Notes: generated from the letters alone by a model not told the origin. Shown: positions 34,378 through 43,519, counted from the stretch's first letter. The stretch is 63,209 bases of DNA from Lujinxingiaceae bacterium (GCA_013697635.1 JACCWM010000009.1:1-63209); one strand, 5' to 3'. Translations and numbers: made by a program.

Positions 34378-36237
34378 TCAGGAGCCGCGGTGAAAGTGGT
34401 CATAGATGGTCTGGGCGGTGACCTCTCCCACGCCGTTGACGCCCAGCAGATCGACCACCGATGCATCTTTGATGCTCTTGAGGCTGCCAAAGTGGCGCAG
34501 CAAATCGCGCTTGGTCTTTGGGCCGACGCCGCCAATGTCGTCAAGGCTCGAGAGCAGGCTTTGCTTGCGACGAAGGCGCTGATGAAAGCCTATGGCAAAG
34601 TCGTGGGCCTCGTCGCGTATGCGCTGAAGCAAAAAGAGCTCGGCGCTGTTTTGCTTGAGCACAACGGGGTTCTTTCGCCCCGGCAAAAAGACACGCTCCG
34701 GGCTTCTTGTCACACTCTCGTCTTCGAAGCCGACCTTGTCGACACGCGACTTGGCCAGGCTGACGACGTCGATCTCGTGCAGGCCCAGATCCTCGAGCAC
34801 CGCGACGGCCTGTCCAAGCTGGCCCTTGCCGCCATCGATCACCACCAGATCGGGCGGCGCGTCGTCGCCCTCGACGACGCGCTTGAAGCGGCGAGTGAGC
34901 AACTCGTGCATGCTCGCAAAGTCGTCCTGGGTGAGCACTTCCTTCATCTTGTAGTGGCGGTATTGACTCTTGTCGGCGTAGCCGTTCTCAAAGACCACCA
35001 TCGAGCCTACGATCTGGGCGCCTTGCAAATTGGAGATGTCGTAGCACTCCATGCGCGCGGGAAAATTCGCCAGACCCAGACGCGCTTGCAGCTTCTCGAG
35101 CAAATCGCGTGTGCGCGCCTCCTTGGCATGCTCGCCCTCAAAGGCATGACGCGCGTTGGTCATTGCCGTCTCGACCAACGCGCGCTTGGGGCCGCGCTTG
35201 GGCACGCTGACCTCGACGCGATGGCCGGACAGCTCCCTCAACAACTCTTCGAAGGCGCTCATTTCCCCCTCGGCTACGGCCAGCGGCAAACACACCTCCT
35301 GGGGGATGAAGTTTCCCGAGTTGTAGTAAAGGTTCAAGAAGCTCGAGAACACTTCGGCGTCGGGGAACTCCTGGTCTACAAAGCCGAAGCTGCGGGCGCC
35401 TTCGAGCCTGCCGGCGCGCACGTAGACAACCTGGATGGTAAGGCGATCGCCCTCGCGGTAGTAGCCAAATGCATCACGGTCGACATTCTTGGCACCGACG
35501 GCCACCTGGCGCTCGAGCACCTTTTCGATCGACTGCATCTGGTCGCGGTAGCGCGCGGCGAGCTCGAACTCCATCTGCTCGCTGGCCCGGGCCATCTTGA
35601 GCTTGAGGTTGGTGACAAGTTCGTCGCCGCGGCCCTCGAGGAACATGATCGTCTCGCGCACATGGCCCATGTACAGGTCGCGCTCCAGATCGAAGACACA
35701 AGGCGCCGGGCAGCGCTTGATCTGGTACTGCAAGCAGGGCCGCGAGCGGTTGGCCAGCACCGAGTCCGGGCATGTGCGCATCATGAAGTGCTTGTTCAAG
35801 ACCTTGAGCACCTGGCGAATCGCGTGCGCCGAGTGGTAGGGGCCAAAATAGCGCGCGCCGTCGTCTTTGGGTCGGCGCACCACCTCGACGCGAGGCCAGG
35901 GCACCTTGGTGTTGATGCGCAGCGAAAGGAAATTCTTGTCGTCCTTGAGCTGCACGTTATAGCGCGGCTTGTGCCGCTTGATCAGGGTGTTCTCGAGGAT
36001 CAGCGCCTCTTTCTCATTGGCGGTGATGATGATCTCGATGTCGCCCAGCACGTAGGGCAGGCGTTTGACGAAAGCGCGCGGATCGCCCGAGGAGAGCGCA
36101 AAGTAGCTTCGCACCCGATTCTTGAGGTCGCGGGCCTTGCCGATGTAGATGATGCGTCCACGCTTGTCGCGCATCAAATAACAGCCGGGCTCGTGGGGGA
36201 TGACCGCGAGCTTTGCGGTGAAGTCGAACAGTTCCAT
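34378..36237 (-). CDS. uvrC: UvrABC excision nuclease subunit C
   Basis: A 619-aa UvrC that makes the dual incisions in nucleotide excision repair with UvrB. Domain order is complete: N-terminal GIY-YIG nuclease (PGCYLMRDKRGRIIYIGKA, about residues 17-35), a Cys-rich patch (CPAPC), UVR domain (EQMEFELAARYRDQMQSIE, about residue 215), the RNase H-like C-terminal nuclease (ARMECYDISNLQGAQIVGS; DLVVIDGGKGQLGQA), and tandem helix-hairpin-helix motifs (LDDIGGVGPKTKRDLLRHFG; GVNGVGEVTAQTIYDHF). Length is normal. It follows the 199-aa hypothetical gene by 16 bases. Confidence 0.97.
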   Translation of the reverse strand: MELFDFTAKLAVIPHEPGCYLMRDKRGRIIYIGKARDLKNRVRSYFALSSGDPRAFVKRLPYVLGDIEIIITANEKEALILENTLIKRHKPRYNVQLKDDKNFLSLRINTKVPWPRVEVVRRPKDDGARYFGPYHSAHAIRQVLKVLNKHFMMRTCPDSVLANRSRPCLQYQIKRCPAPCVFDLERDLYMGHVRETIMFLEGRGDELVTNLKLKMARASEQMEFELAARYRDQMQSIEKVLERQVAVGAKNVDRDAFGYYREGDRLTIQVVYVRAGRLEGARSFGFVDQEFPDAEVFSSFLNLYYNSGNFIPQEVCLPLAVAEGEMSAFEELLRELSGHRVEVSVPKRGPKRALVETAMTNARHAFEGEHAKEARTRDLLEKLQARLGLANFPARMECYDISNLQGAQIVGSMVVFENGYADKSQYRHYKMKEVLTQDDFASMHELLTRRFKRVVEGDDAPPDLVVIDGGKGQLGQAVAVLEDLGLHEIDVVSLAKSRVDKVGFEDESVTRSPERVFLPGRKNPVVLKQNSAELFLLQRIRDEAHDFAIGFHQRLRRKQSLLSSLDDIGGVGPKTKRDLLRHFGSLKSIKDASVVDLLGVNGVGEVTAQTIYDHFHRGS

Positions 36238-36253
36238 AGCGCTTTAACGATGC

Positions 36254-36853
36254 CTAGTCCTGGCGCACCAGCACAAACCAGGCGCTCATGGGTTTGCCCT
36301 TGTAGGCGCGCCCGATCGTGACGTGCTCGGAGACGCGGCGCAGCCGGTCGACCATGCCGTGGTAGACGAAACGCCCCAGTTTAGCCTTGTTGCTGATGAT
36401 CTCTGGCCAAGTCTCGGGCCGCTCCGGGGGCAACTCACGGTAGTCGATGACGACCTCGCCAGCCTCCAGATCATCGTATGCAACGAAGTAGCCCGGGCCA
36501 GTAATCCCTGCCAGGGTTTGATGATTGTAACCCCATAAAACGTCGCGGTTGTCCGGTTGGAACTGCTCCGAGGCCCGGCAAAAGCGCTTTTGAAAGTGGC
36601 GAAACGCCGGCAGCGTGTTTTGTCCGTCGTGGATGGTCTCCTGCAGCGGCGCCGTGGCCGGCGGCACGACCTGGGCAAGCGTGGCCTTTCGCCCCGAAGC
36701 GGCTTCGAACAATCGGCGCTGGATCTTGGGAGAAAAGCCGCGAATCGCGCCGATGCGCTCCTCAGGCGTCGCATCGTCGAAGGCCGCCTCGAGTAAATCC
36801 ATGTCGATCTGATCGGCGCGAACGAGGTCGAGAATGGTCTGGGTATTGGCCAT
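36254..36853 (-). CDS. Hypothetical protein upstream of uvrC
   Basis: A 199-aa soluble protein, family not recognised. The N-terminal half is helical and acidic (ILDLVRADQIDMDLLEAAFD; TPEERIGAIRGFSPKIQRR), and the C-terminal half is beta-rich (GPGYFVAYDDLEAGEVVIDY; KPMSAWFVLVRQD). The ATG at 36853 follows AAGGA; the frame extends 36 bases further without support. It is sandwiched between the GT39 gene (36 bases) and uvrC (16 bases) on the same strand, so co-transcription is likely, but no functional link is evident. C-terminal segment GRAYKGKPMSAWFVL may suggest a small enzyme or binding domain; unresolved. Confidence 0.7.
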   Translation of the reverse strand: MANTQTILDLVRADQIDMDLLEAAFDDATPEERIGAIRGFSPKIQRRLFEAASGRKATLAQVVPPATAPLQETIHDGQNTLPAFRHFQKRFCRASEQFQPDNRDVLWGYNHQTLAGITGPGYFVAYDDLEAGEVVIDYRELPPERPETWPEIISNKAKLGRFVYHGMVDRLRRVSEHVTIGRAYKGKPMSAWFVLVRQD

Positions 36854-36889
36854 GATCGGTTCCTTTGGGTGTGAACAACAATTAAGCAA

Positions 36890-38656
36890 TCATTTGGTCG
36901 GATGTTTGAACGCGGCTTTCTTCGGCCGCTCGTAGACGCTGAGCATGGGCACGCCATCGATGCCCACGACATGGGCCGGGGCATAGGTGCCAAAGTTCTG
37001 CCAGAGCGGGATGAGCAGGTACATGAACTCTTTTTGCTGGTGGTAGAGCGCAAATTGGCTGGCCTCATAGGAGCCCGCGCGCAAATCCTTTCGGGCGCTG
37101 TCCTCACGCCGGTACATCTGCCAGGCGCTACCGACGACTTTGTGCGTCCAGATGCCTGCGCCCTTTTCGGCGTGCTCGTTGACGTAGGGAAGCCCGTGGC
37201 TGGAGACGTGGCCCCAGAACTGGCGCGCCATCAGGCGGTCGGCGGCGCCGCGGTGCGAGCCAATCAGCTCGTTGTAATAACCCGTGCCAAAAGGGTGATT
37301 GTAGGCCGTGGCATAGATGGCCGGAGCCAACACGCTGATGGCGAGCAGGGCGACGAGCACGGCGTGCACGATGCGTGGTGGCATGGATTGGAATCGCTCG
37401 CCCAGAGCGTCGGCGGCGGCGCGGGCCGCCCAGACCGCGCCGGCACCACAAAAGATCGCCACAAAAGGCATGGCGGGCATCCAGTGCTTTGTGCCGCCAA
37501 AGATCGGCGTCTCGGGCATGGCGATCAAGGTGATCGGAAACAAGATGTTGATCGCAAAGAGCCAGCCCGTGCCGCGCGGATCGTGGCCGGGATCGTCGAG
37601 CAGACGCCGCTCGCCAAGCGCTGCGATCCAGCGCTTGGCCTGAGCGATCACGCCGCGCCGATGGACGTAGTAGCCCACGCCGATCGCAAAGCCGAGCAGG
37701 ATCGTGGCCGGCACGGTCACCAGCGTCATCACCCAGGGATAAGAGATCGGCAGCGGCGGTTGCTGAATGTTTTCGCCAAAGTACTGCACGAAATAGTGCT
37801 CATGGCGCATGTGGAAGTTGATGTACCACTTGATGCGCGCAAAGGTGTCAAACCAGTGGCGCGGCCACAGCGCATAGAAGAGCAGGGGGCCAAAGACCGC
37901 CATCGAGACCACCGCCCAGGGGATCGGCGGAATGCGCAGCCTGACGCCGCCCTGGTCGCGCTCGAGTCCAAACCAGCGCCAATGCACGATCAACCAGTGC
38001 AGACCGAGCACGAACGGTAGAAAGAAGGCGTTGAGCTTGGTCGACAGTGCCAGCCCCCAGAGCAGACCCGTGAGCAGCGCCCAGTAACGGCTTTCATAGC
38101 TTCGCCAGTAGGCGTAGACCACGGCCACCCAAAGCGCGACGATCGGCACGTCGAAGCAGCTCAAGTGGCTGTGAAAAAAGAAGTGGGGCTGAAAGAGAAT
38201 TGCGCCGGCGGCGATGATGCCCGCAGCGCGCCCGAAGAGCTGGCGGCCGAACAAAAACACCGTGCTCACGACCACAGCGCCGCTGAGCGCGCCGGGAAGG
38301 CGCATCGCCGTGCTCGCGCTCATCCAGCCAAGCGTCTCATGGAAGAGCTTGTGGCTGAGCGCGAAGAGCGTCTTCATCAACACCGGATGCTCGGGATTGT
38401 AATTCCAGTGCTTGTCGATGTTGGCCTGGCTAAAACTGAGCGCCAGATCGCCGGTTCCAAAGTTGACCCAGAGCTCCTCGAACCAGCGAATGTACTGGTA
38501 GGCGGCGTGAAAGTAGAAGCCTTCGTCGCGCGTAAATCCCATCTTCATCGTGGCCAGAAAAAGCCCCAGCGTGCCGGCAAAGAGCGCGAGCGCGCCGACC
38601 CAGTCCAGCCAGTTTAATGGCGTCGGTTTCCAATGCGGTGAAGGTGTGGGGTTCAT
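36890..38656 (-). CDS. Membrane glycosyltransferase, GT39/PMT-like
   Basis: A 588-aa polytopic membrane protein of the GT-C superfamily (ArnT/PMT/GT39-like), which transfer sugars from lipid-linked donors to proteins or lipid A-like acceptors. The first lumenal loop carries the expected acidic motif FTRDEGFYFHAAYQYI (about residue 38-52). About ten hydrophobic segments follow (LALFAGTLGLFLATM, ALWVAVVYAYWR, LLTGLLWGLALS, VVSMAVFGPLLFYALW, ILLGFAIGVGYYV, FVAIFCGAGAVWAAR, VHAVLVALLAISVLAP), then a soluble C-terminal region. The acceptor is unknown. Same strand and close to the downstream genes. Confidence 0.83.
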   Translation of the reverse strand: MNPTPSPHWKPTPLNWLDWVGALALFAGTLGLFLATMKMGFTRDEGFYFHAAYQYIRWFEELWVNFGTGDLALSFSQANIDKHWNYNPEHPVLMKTLFALSHKLFHETLGWMSASTAMRLPGALSGAVVVSTVFLFGRQLFGRAAGIIAAGAILFQPHFFFHSHLSCFDVPIVALWVAVVYAYWRSYESRYWALLTGLLWGLALSTKLNAFFLPFVLGLHWLIVHWRWFGLERDQGGVRLRIPPIPWAVVSMAVFGPLLFYALWPRHWFDTFARIKWYINFHMRHEHYFVQYFGENIQQPPLPISYPWVMTLVTVPATILLGFAIGVGYYVHRRGVIAQAKRWIAALGERRLLDDPGHDPRGTGWLFAINILFPITLIAMPETPIFGGTKHWMPAMPFVAIFCGAGAVWAARAAADALGERFQSMPPRIVHAVLVALLAISVLAPAIYATAYNHPFGTGYYNELIGSHRGAADRLMARQFWGHVSSHGLPYVNEHAEKGAGIWTHKVVGSAWQMYRREDSARKDLRAGSYEASQFALYHQQKEFMYLLIPLWQNFGTYAPAHVVGIDGVPMLSVYERPKKAAFKHPTK

Positions 38657-38717
38657 AATCGCCGGCTGTTAGGCGGTTGCCGAACACGAAATACAATCAG
38701 AGTTGCGTGCGCCAGGC

Positions 38718-40268
38718 TCACCAGCTCAGCGCCAGGCGCGCGCGGACCAGGTTTTGGGCGGCATCGGCGTTGCCCAGCTCATCCTCAAAGGCCGCTCCCG
38801 GAAAGAAAATTCCGTATTCGGCCTTCGCCTCGAGCACCAGGCCCTCGATCGGGCGGTAGCGGTAGCGCAGCGCGGCGTTGAGCTCCCAGCCGAGCTCGTC
38901 GGAGGCGGCCTGTCGCCCGCGTGGCCCGCGAAGCGAGCCGCCAGCGACCGAGGAGGCGTAGGGGTCGAAGACCGGCACGGCGGCGCGCGCCCACAAGACG
39001 CCAACGCCTGCCAAAAAGTGCTGCGGGTCACCGTATTGAAGCTGAGGATTAAAATAGTAGGCATTGGTCACAGCGCCGGTCTCGATCAGAGCGTCGACGC
39101 CTTTGGGCGGCTGGCCGCTCTTCTCTGGATCGGTGGCGCGAACGAAGCTCGCGCGTGAGATCGCCGGCAGATAGTGCTCGAAGAGCACCAGGCCGACCTT
39201 GTAATTGGGGTCGAAGCGGAAGCGGTTCACGGTCTCGTCGGCGGTATTCGAATCACCTGAAGCGTAGCCTGAGAGCAGATTGAGGCCGATCTCGGCGCGT
39301 CGGTGGCGCAGTTCGAACTCGCCGGCAAGCCCCATGCCGCGAACGTTCAAGTCCTGGCCGTCTGGCGCCAGCGCGCGCGAGGTCGAGCCGCTCAAATAAG
39401 CGATCTCGGCGCCGAGGCGGTAGGTCCAGTTGGCATCCTCGTCGTACCAGGTGCGCTCGGCGTGGGCGTCGACGGCGAGCACGTCGAGGCCGTCGCCGGA
39501 GCGGTCGTCTTGGGAGCGGTAGGCTGCGTAGGCTCCGACGGTGGTCTGTTCGTCTCGAAAGAACAGCGAGCTGAGCGCCTGATAGGCGCGATCGCCCATC
39601 GCGTAGTTGGCGTTCTCGTCGCGGTATACGACATCGGTGCCCAGCACGAAGTAGATGTTCTGGGCCAGGTGGCCGTCCGAGAGCGGGCGAAGCGGCGCGG
39701 TGGCAAAGAGGGCACGAAACGAGCGGTCGCCGCCATAGCTCTGGCCAAAGAGCTGCTCATTGGCGATTGAGCCGTCGTTTGCGATCAGCCCCATGCCCCA
39801 CTGGCTGGCCTGCAGACCCAGGCGAAGCTGGCCTACGGGCGTGCGCCAACCCGCATAGAACTGTCGCGGGTCAAAGAAGGTTGGGCCACCCGTTGCTACG
39901 CCGGCGTAGGGCGTCGCGCCGGCGTCGAGATGCGCGGGCAGCGCCGCGTAGGGATCGCCTGCGAGCCGCCCGGCGAGCGCGTCGAGGTCAAAGACCGCTT
40001 CGAAGTCGCCAAAGGCCAGCGCGGAGGTGAGCCGAAGCCTTTGAAACAACGCCTGGCCGTCGGCAGCGTCGGCCCAGAGGCGGTAGTCGATGCCGGCATC
40101 AAAGGTCACGGCATCGCTCGTGGGTGCGCCGACTTCCTCGAGCGCCACGAGCACCGGATCGGCAAAGACGATGTCCTGGCCAGGCGGCGGCTCGGCTTGC
40201 AGGCTAAATGCGCCAAGGCCAGTAGCCAGGCCGGCGAGTAAGGGTAAGAGGGGGTGTAGACGGGGCAT
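38718..40268 (-). CDS. Exported, probable outer-membrane beta-barrel protein
   Basis: A 516-aa protein with a signal peptide (MPRLHPLLPLLAGLATGLG, cleavage near LQAEP) and a sequence of alternating amphipathic strands ending in Trp (NLVRARLALSW), as in outer-membrane barrels. Segments such as YAGWRTPVGQLRLGLQASQW, WTYRLGAEIAYLSG, RYRPIEGLVLEAKAEYGIF and the many Tyr/Trp residues fit a porin-like barrel; it resembles a myxobacterial protein type of unknown transport role. The ATG at 40268 is chosen because AGGA lies ten bases upstream; the open frame continues antisense-like through trmD and is disregarded. It lies 80 bases after trmD and 61 before the GT39 gene. Confidence 0.75.
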   Translation of the reverse strand: MPRLHPLLPLLAGLATGLGAFSLQAEPPPGQDIVFADPVLVALEEVGAPTSDAVTFDAGIDYRLWADAADGQALFQRLRLTSALAFGDFEAVFDLDALAGRLAGDPYAALPAHLDAGATPYAGVATGGPTFFDPRQFYAGWRTPVGQLRLGLQASQWGMGLIANDGSIANEQLFGQSYGGDRSFRALFATAPLRPLSDGHLAQNIYFVLGTDVVYRDENANYAMGDRAYQALSSLFFRDEQTTVGAYAAYRSQDDRSGDGLDVLAVDAHAERTWYDEDANWTYRLGAEIAYLSGSTSRALAPDGQDLNVRGMGLAGEFELRHRRAEIGLNLLSGYASGDSNTADETVNRFRFDPNYKVGLVLFEHYLPAISRASFVRATDPEKSGQPPKGVDALIETGAVTNAYYFNPQLQYGDPQHFLAGVGVLWARAAVPVFDPYASSVAGGSLRGPRGRQAASDELGWELNAALRYRYRPIEGLVLEAKAEYGIFFPGAAFEDELGNADAAQNLVRARLALSW

Positions 40269-40348
40269 GCGCTGTCCTGAGTGATTCATGCACGTAGGTC
40301 GCACGAACTCATACACCGAGAAGCGCATCGGGCGCAATCCGCAGCCGG

Positions 40349-41056
40349 CTAGTCGTTGGAGTCGCGATGGTTGTCGAGCAGGTCGGGGCGGCGCTCGCGC
40401 GTGCGCTTTTCGGACTGCGCGCGGCGCCAGTCGGCGATGAGCTTGTGGTTGCCGCTCAAGAGCACGTCGGGCACGCTGCGGCCGCGAAACTCGCGGGGGC
40501 GAGTGTAGTGGGGGTATTCGAGGCTGGGCTTGGAGAAGCTCTCTTCGTCGATCGAGCAGACGTTGCCGAGCACGCCCGGCAGCAAGCGGGTGATCGCGTC
40601 GATCAGGATCAGCGCCGCCGGCTCGCCGCCGGTGAGCACATAGTCGCCGATCGAGATCTCGCGATCGATCCAACCATCGATGACGCGCTCATCGACGCCT
40701 TCGTAGCGCCCGCAGACCAGAATCAGGCCGGGGGCCTGGGAGAGCTCGCGGGCCAGTGCCTGGTGAAAGGGCTCGCCCTGGGGTGTGAGCAGGATGCGCA
40801 AGGCGTCGGGTTGGCGAGCATGGGCGAACTCGAGCGCGGCGACGAGTGGCTCGGGCTTCATGACCATGCCGGCGCCGCCGCCAAAGGGCACGTCGTCGGT
40901 GGTCTTGTGCTTGTCGGTGGCAAACGCGCGGATGTCGACGGGCTCGACGGCGAACAGGCCCTTCTCGATCGCCTTGCCGGTGATGCTGGTCGCAAGCGGG
41001 CTCTCAAAGTACTCCGTGAAGATGCTGAGCACCTGGATCGTGTACGGGCTGCTCAC
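40349..41056 (-). CDS. trmD: tRNA (guanine-N1-)-methyltransferase
   Basis: A 235-aa TrmD, which methylates G37 of tRNAs at N1 with SAM. Family motifs: [57 protein letters not shown] (SPOUT trefoil-knot region), and [20 protein letters not shown]. The start overlaps the rimM stop by four bases. It belongs to the rpsP-khpA-rimM-trmD operon; rplS, often next, is not present here. Confidence 0.97.
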   Translation of the reverse strand: MSSPYTIQVLSIFTEYFESPLATSITGKAIEKGLFAVEPVDIRAFATDKHKTTDDVPFGGGAGMVMKPEPLVAALEFAHARQPDALRILLTPQGEPFHQALARELSQAPGLILVCGRYEGVDERVIDGWIDREISIGDYVLTGGEPAALILIDAITRLLPGVLGNVCSIDEESFSKPSLEYPHYTRPREFRGRSVPDVLLSGNHKLIADWRRAQSEKRTRERRPDLLDNHRDSND

Positions 41057-41622
41057 GACGACTTGCCCTGCTCGCTGTCAGGCAGCTCGTCGGCCGCTGC
41101 CCAGGCCTCGAGCGGGGCGAGCAAGACACGCTTGGCCGCGAGATCGATGTCCTCGATCGTGTCGTCGAACATCGGCACGAACACCTCTTGGCCATCGTTG
41201 GTGAGAACGACCATGACCTCGTCGGCGCCGGTATCGAAGAAGCGATCAATGCTGCCAAAGCGCACAGGATCACCCTTGGCATCGTCGCGCACGAAGACAT
41301 CGAGGCCGATCAGATCGACGTGATAGAACTCGCCGTCTGCCGGTGGTGGCAAGAGATCGTAGGGGATCGAGAACTCGAGGTTCTTGAAGCGGTCGACGCC
41401 CTCGCGGCCTTGGACGTCGACAAAGCGGGCAAGCGCGCATTTGTCGACGTAGCGAATGCTCTCGACGACGACAGGCTCATCGCCGGCCTTGAAGTGCATG
41501 ACCAGCGTCGTGCCCTTGGCGATCGATTCGGATTCGTCGTTGAACAAAAAGAGCCGCACCTCACCGTGAATTCCGTGAGGGCGGCCTACTTTTCCAAGGA
41601 CGATGAGGCGGTCCTTCGTCAT
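41053..41622 (-). CDS. rimM: 16S rRNA processing protein RimM
   Basis: A 189-aa RimM, which binds ribosomal protein S19 in assembly of the 30S head. N-terminal reductase-barrel-like domain: [20 protein letters not shown] (the family GRPHGIxGE motif, residues about 7-24). C-terminal PRC barrel: [18 protein letters not shown] and [20 protein letters not shown], shortened forms of the usual LIP motif. It follows khpA by 29 bases and overlaps trmD. Confidence 0.96.
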   Translation of the reverse strand: MTKDRLIVLGKVGRPHGIHGEVRLFLFNDESESIAKGTTLVMHFKAGDEPVVVESIRYVDKCALARFVDVQGREGVDRFKNLEFSIPYDLLPPPADGEFYHVDLIGLDVFVRDDAKGDPVRFGSIDRFFDTGADEVMVVLTNDGQEVFVPMFDDTIEDIDLAAKRVLLAPLEAWAAADELPDSEQGKSS

Positions 41623-41651
41623 GGCTCAGTCTTTTCGTCGTGGGTGCTGGT

Positions 41652-41915
41652 TCAATCGACGATGTCGAGCACGATGTTCTTGTTCGTGCTGATACCGGCA
41701 GCCGAGACGATCGTGCGCAGTGCCCGTGCCAGGCGGCCGCCGCGACCGATAACGCGCCCGCGATGACCCTCGGGCACGCTCAAGTCGATGCGAATTTGAT
41801 CGCCCGAGACCTTTGCCGCAACGCCAAAGTCGACGTCTTCACTCAGTAAAGAGTTGGCCAGGTAGCGAACCAGCTCGATGTGTTGTTCCATCGCTTCTGT
41901 TTCAGGCGTTGCCAT
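41652..41915 (-). CDS. khpA: KH-domain RNA-binding protein KhpA
   Basis: An 87-aa single KH-domain protein (YlqC/KhpA). The conserved GxxG loop is in GRVIGRGGRLARALRTIVSA (residues about 52-71), and ALLVDV-like ending LDIVD follows. It binds RNA and often works with KhpB; in many bacteria it sits between rpsP and rimM, as here. N-terminal EQHIELVRYLANSLL is typical. Confidence 0.93.
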   Translation of the reverse strand: MATPETEAMEQHIELVRYLANSLLSEDVDFGVAAKVSGDQIRIDLSVPEGHRGRVIGRGGRLARALRTIVSAAGISTNKNIVLDIVD

Positions 41916-41969
41916 GCGCGCTCCTGCTGGGGTGAAGACCGTTGATGAGTTCGGGTAAGGAGGTGGCGA

Positions 41970-42548
41970 TTAGGCCTCCTCTTTTCCCTTATCTTCTTCG
42001 GCAGCAGGTGCAGCTTCTTCGGCGGCAGCTTCAGGAGCAGCCTCCTCGGCAACCGGAGCGGCAGCTTCAGGAGCAGCTTCTTCAGGAGCAGCTTCTTCAG
42101 GAGCAGCTTCTTCAGCGGCAGCCTCAGGAGCGGCAGCTTCAGGAGCAGCCTCTTCGACGACCGGCGCTGCTGCTTTGGCAGGAACGGCAGCGGCTGCGGC
42201 CGTAGCCTCGGCGCGGCGCGTCTCAACGTTCTTCTTCTTGGTCTCACGCTTTTGCTTGCGGGCGGCCTCTTCGGCGCCGGCTTCGCTCAAGTCGATCGAG
42301 GTCGAGCCGGCCTTGTCCATCTTCTTGATCAAGGCGGCGACCGTTTCGGAGGGCTGTGCGCCGACGCCGAGCCAGTAGTTGACGCGGTCGCGGTTAATGC
42401 GAACGGCCGGGGGCTCGACCATCGGGTCGAAGGTGCCCAGCAGTTCGATAAAACGACCGTCACGGGGGCTGCGCTTGTCGGCGGCGACCAAACGGTAGAA
42501 GGGCTTCTTTTTGGCGCCGTGGCGCTGCAATCTCAGACGAACACTCAT
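41970..42548 (-). CDS. rpsP: 30S ribosomal protein S16 with a long Ala/Glu/Pro tail
   Basis: A 192-aa S16; ordinary S16 is about 80-90 aa. Residues 1-80 are standard (VRLRLQRHGAKKKPFYRLVA, RFIELLGTFDPM, VNYWLGVGAQPSETV). The rest is a Lys-rich stretch (RKQKRETKKKNVE) and then about 90 residues of EAAAPEAAAEEAAPEEAAPE-type low complexity. It probably lies on the 30S surface; the role of such tails, which are also seen in some Bacteroidota, is unknown. First gene of its operon, with AAGG before the start and a good promoter upstream. Confidence 0.95.
   Translation of the reverse strand: MSVRLRLQRHGAKKKPFYRLVAADKRSPRDGRFIELLGTFDPMVEPPAVRINRDRVNYWLGVGAQPSETVAALIKKMDKAGSTSIDLSEAGAEEAARKQKRETKKKNVETRRAEATAAAAAVPAKAAAPVVEEAAPEAAAPEAAAEEAAPEEAAPEEAAPEAAAPVAEEAAPEAAAEEAAPAAEEDKGKEEA
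41985..42175 (-). repeat. Low-complexity repeat encoding the S16 tail
   Basis: Repeated GGAGCAGCTTCTTCA-like 12-15 base units encode EEAAPEAAAPE-type sequence. It lies inside rpsP and keeps the reading frame. Confidence 0.85.
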
Positions 42549-42636
42549 GTGACCTTTTTCTCCGCTTTACTCGTTCAGCATCGCTATCAGTGTTCCCGCT
42601 TTCAACGACGAAAACGGGGCGGCACGAAGGGTGCGA

Positions 42637-42665
42637 ACACTAGAGCCCACAGGGCGCAGTGTCAA
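42637..42665 (-). promoter_or_regulatory. Sigma-70-type promoter of the rpsP operon
   Basis: Minus strand TTGACA (42665-42660) and TAGTGT (42642-42637) with a 17-base spacer, 89 bases upstream of rpsP. It lies just beyond the stop codon of the glutaredoxin gene. Confidence 0.65.
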
Positions 42666-42674
42666 GTTGTAATC

Positions 42675-43076
42675 TTACTGCCCGAAGGCGGCTTTGATGG
42701 CTTGGGCGAGCTCGCCCGATTCGTGCATCTCGTTGAGGATATCCGATCCCCCGAGAAACTCGCCGCCGATGTAGACCTGCGGGATCGTCGGCCACTTGGA
42801 GTAGACCTTGACGCCCTCGCGTTTTTCCTGGTCGGCCAAGATGTTGACCGCAAAAAACGGTATGCCGTAGCTCTGCAAAATGGCGCTTGCCCGGGCCGAA
42901 AAACCGCACATCGGCGAGTCGGGCAGACCCTTCATATACAGCACGACGTTGTTCTCGCTGACTTCTTTATCGATCTCGCTCAGGATGTCACCGCCCTCGG
43001 CGCGGGTGCGCGCGGCAGCGGCTGCGGCCTCGGGATTGGCCATTGGAAGCGAAAAACTCTTTTTCTCGTCACTCAT
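42675..43076 (-). CDS. grxD: Monothiol glutaredoxin, Grx4/GrxD type
   Basis: A 133-aa CGFS glutaredoxin, expected to bind and deliver a 2Fe-2S cluster. The core begins VVLYMKGLPDSPMCGFSARA, with the CGFS site, then WPTIPQVYIGGEFLGGSDI (GSH-binding TVP-like TIP and GG-x-DI). The N-terminal 30 residues form an extra Ala-rich extension, short of typical length variation (usual about 105-115 aa). The ATG at 43076 follows GAGG; the frame extends ten more codons. A BolA-type gene lies 90 bases upstream on the same strand; Grx4 and BolA proteins are known partners in iron-sulfur metabolism. Confidence 0.93.
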   Translation of the reverse strand: MSDEKKSFSLPMANPEAAAAAARTRAEGGDILSEIDKEVSENNVVLYMKGLPDSPMCGFSARASAILQSYGIPFFAVNILADQEKREGVKVYSKWPTIPQVYIGGEFLGGSDILNEMHESGELAQAIKAAFGQ

Positions 43077-43166
43077 CGCTCTATACCTCAAAAACGTGGG
43101 CGGCAATCCGCTCTATCGTTGGGTGTGAACCCTCAGTTCTATGCGCTCATTCCCTCTTGTCGAGGA

Positions 43167-43415
43167 CTACTGCGCTTGTTCCCACTGCGTCGGTGTATAT
43201 ACCTGCAGCGTCAGCGCGTGGATCGCAGCTTTCATTTCTTCGTGCAAGGCCTCGTAGACCAGCCGGTGGCGTTTGATGCGCGTCAGCCCTTCGAAGGCTT
43301 GCGAGATCACGATCACTTCGTAGTGATCTCGGGTTCCGGTCAGGTCGTGGGCCTCGACGATGGCATCGGGGATCGCCGCCTGGATCTTTGCGACGATGGC
43401 ATCTGGTTCGATCAT
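43167..43415 (-). CDS. bolA: BolA family protein
   Basis: An 82-aa BolA/IbaG protein. The family helix-turn motif is visible: RDHYEVIVISQAFEGLTRIK (V-x-S-x-F-x-G) and HRLVYEALHEEMKAAIHALTLQ (RHR-x-VY-x-L). BolA proteins act with CGFS glutaredoxins in iron-sulfur cluster handling. GAGG lies ten bases before the start at 43415, which is preferred to an ATG 12 bases upstream. It is next to, and probably co-transcribed with, the glutaredoxin gene. Confidence 0.92.
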   Translation of the reverse strand: MIEPDAIVAKIQAAIPDAIVEAHDLTGTRDHYEVIVISQAFEGLTRIKRHRLVYEALHEEMKAAIHALTLQVYTPTQWEQAQ

Positions 43416-43505
43416 GGTGTTCCTCAATCAATTGAATAGGTGACACGTCGCCAAGAGTCATAGCGGAGTCGGAGGCGATGGGCAATTGCCGATTGTCTGC
43501 AAAAA

Positions 43506-43519
43506 TGAATCGTCATTCA
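43506..43519. promoter_or_regulatory. TGAAT-N4-ATTCA palindrome, possible FadR-type operator
   Basis: TGAATCGTCATTCA lies three bases before the -35 element of the beta-oxidation operon. Its half sites resemble the TetR-family FadR operators known from Bacillus, which carry TGAAT half-sites. Identity of the regulator is inferred. Confidence 0.45.

Noticed and set aside
34231-36321. Long open frame on the plus strand opposite uvrC
   Set aside because: uvrC is complete on the minus strand with all its domains; the plus frame is its shadow.
39767-40673. Open frame extension of the outer-membrane protein into trmD
   Set aside because: The signal peptide and AGGA site place the start at 40268. 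Upstream residues are a shadow of trmD.
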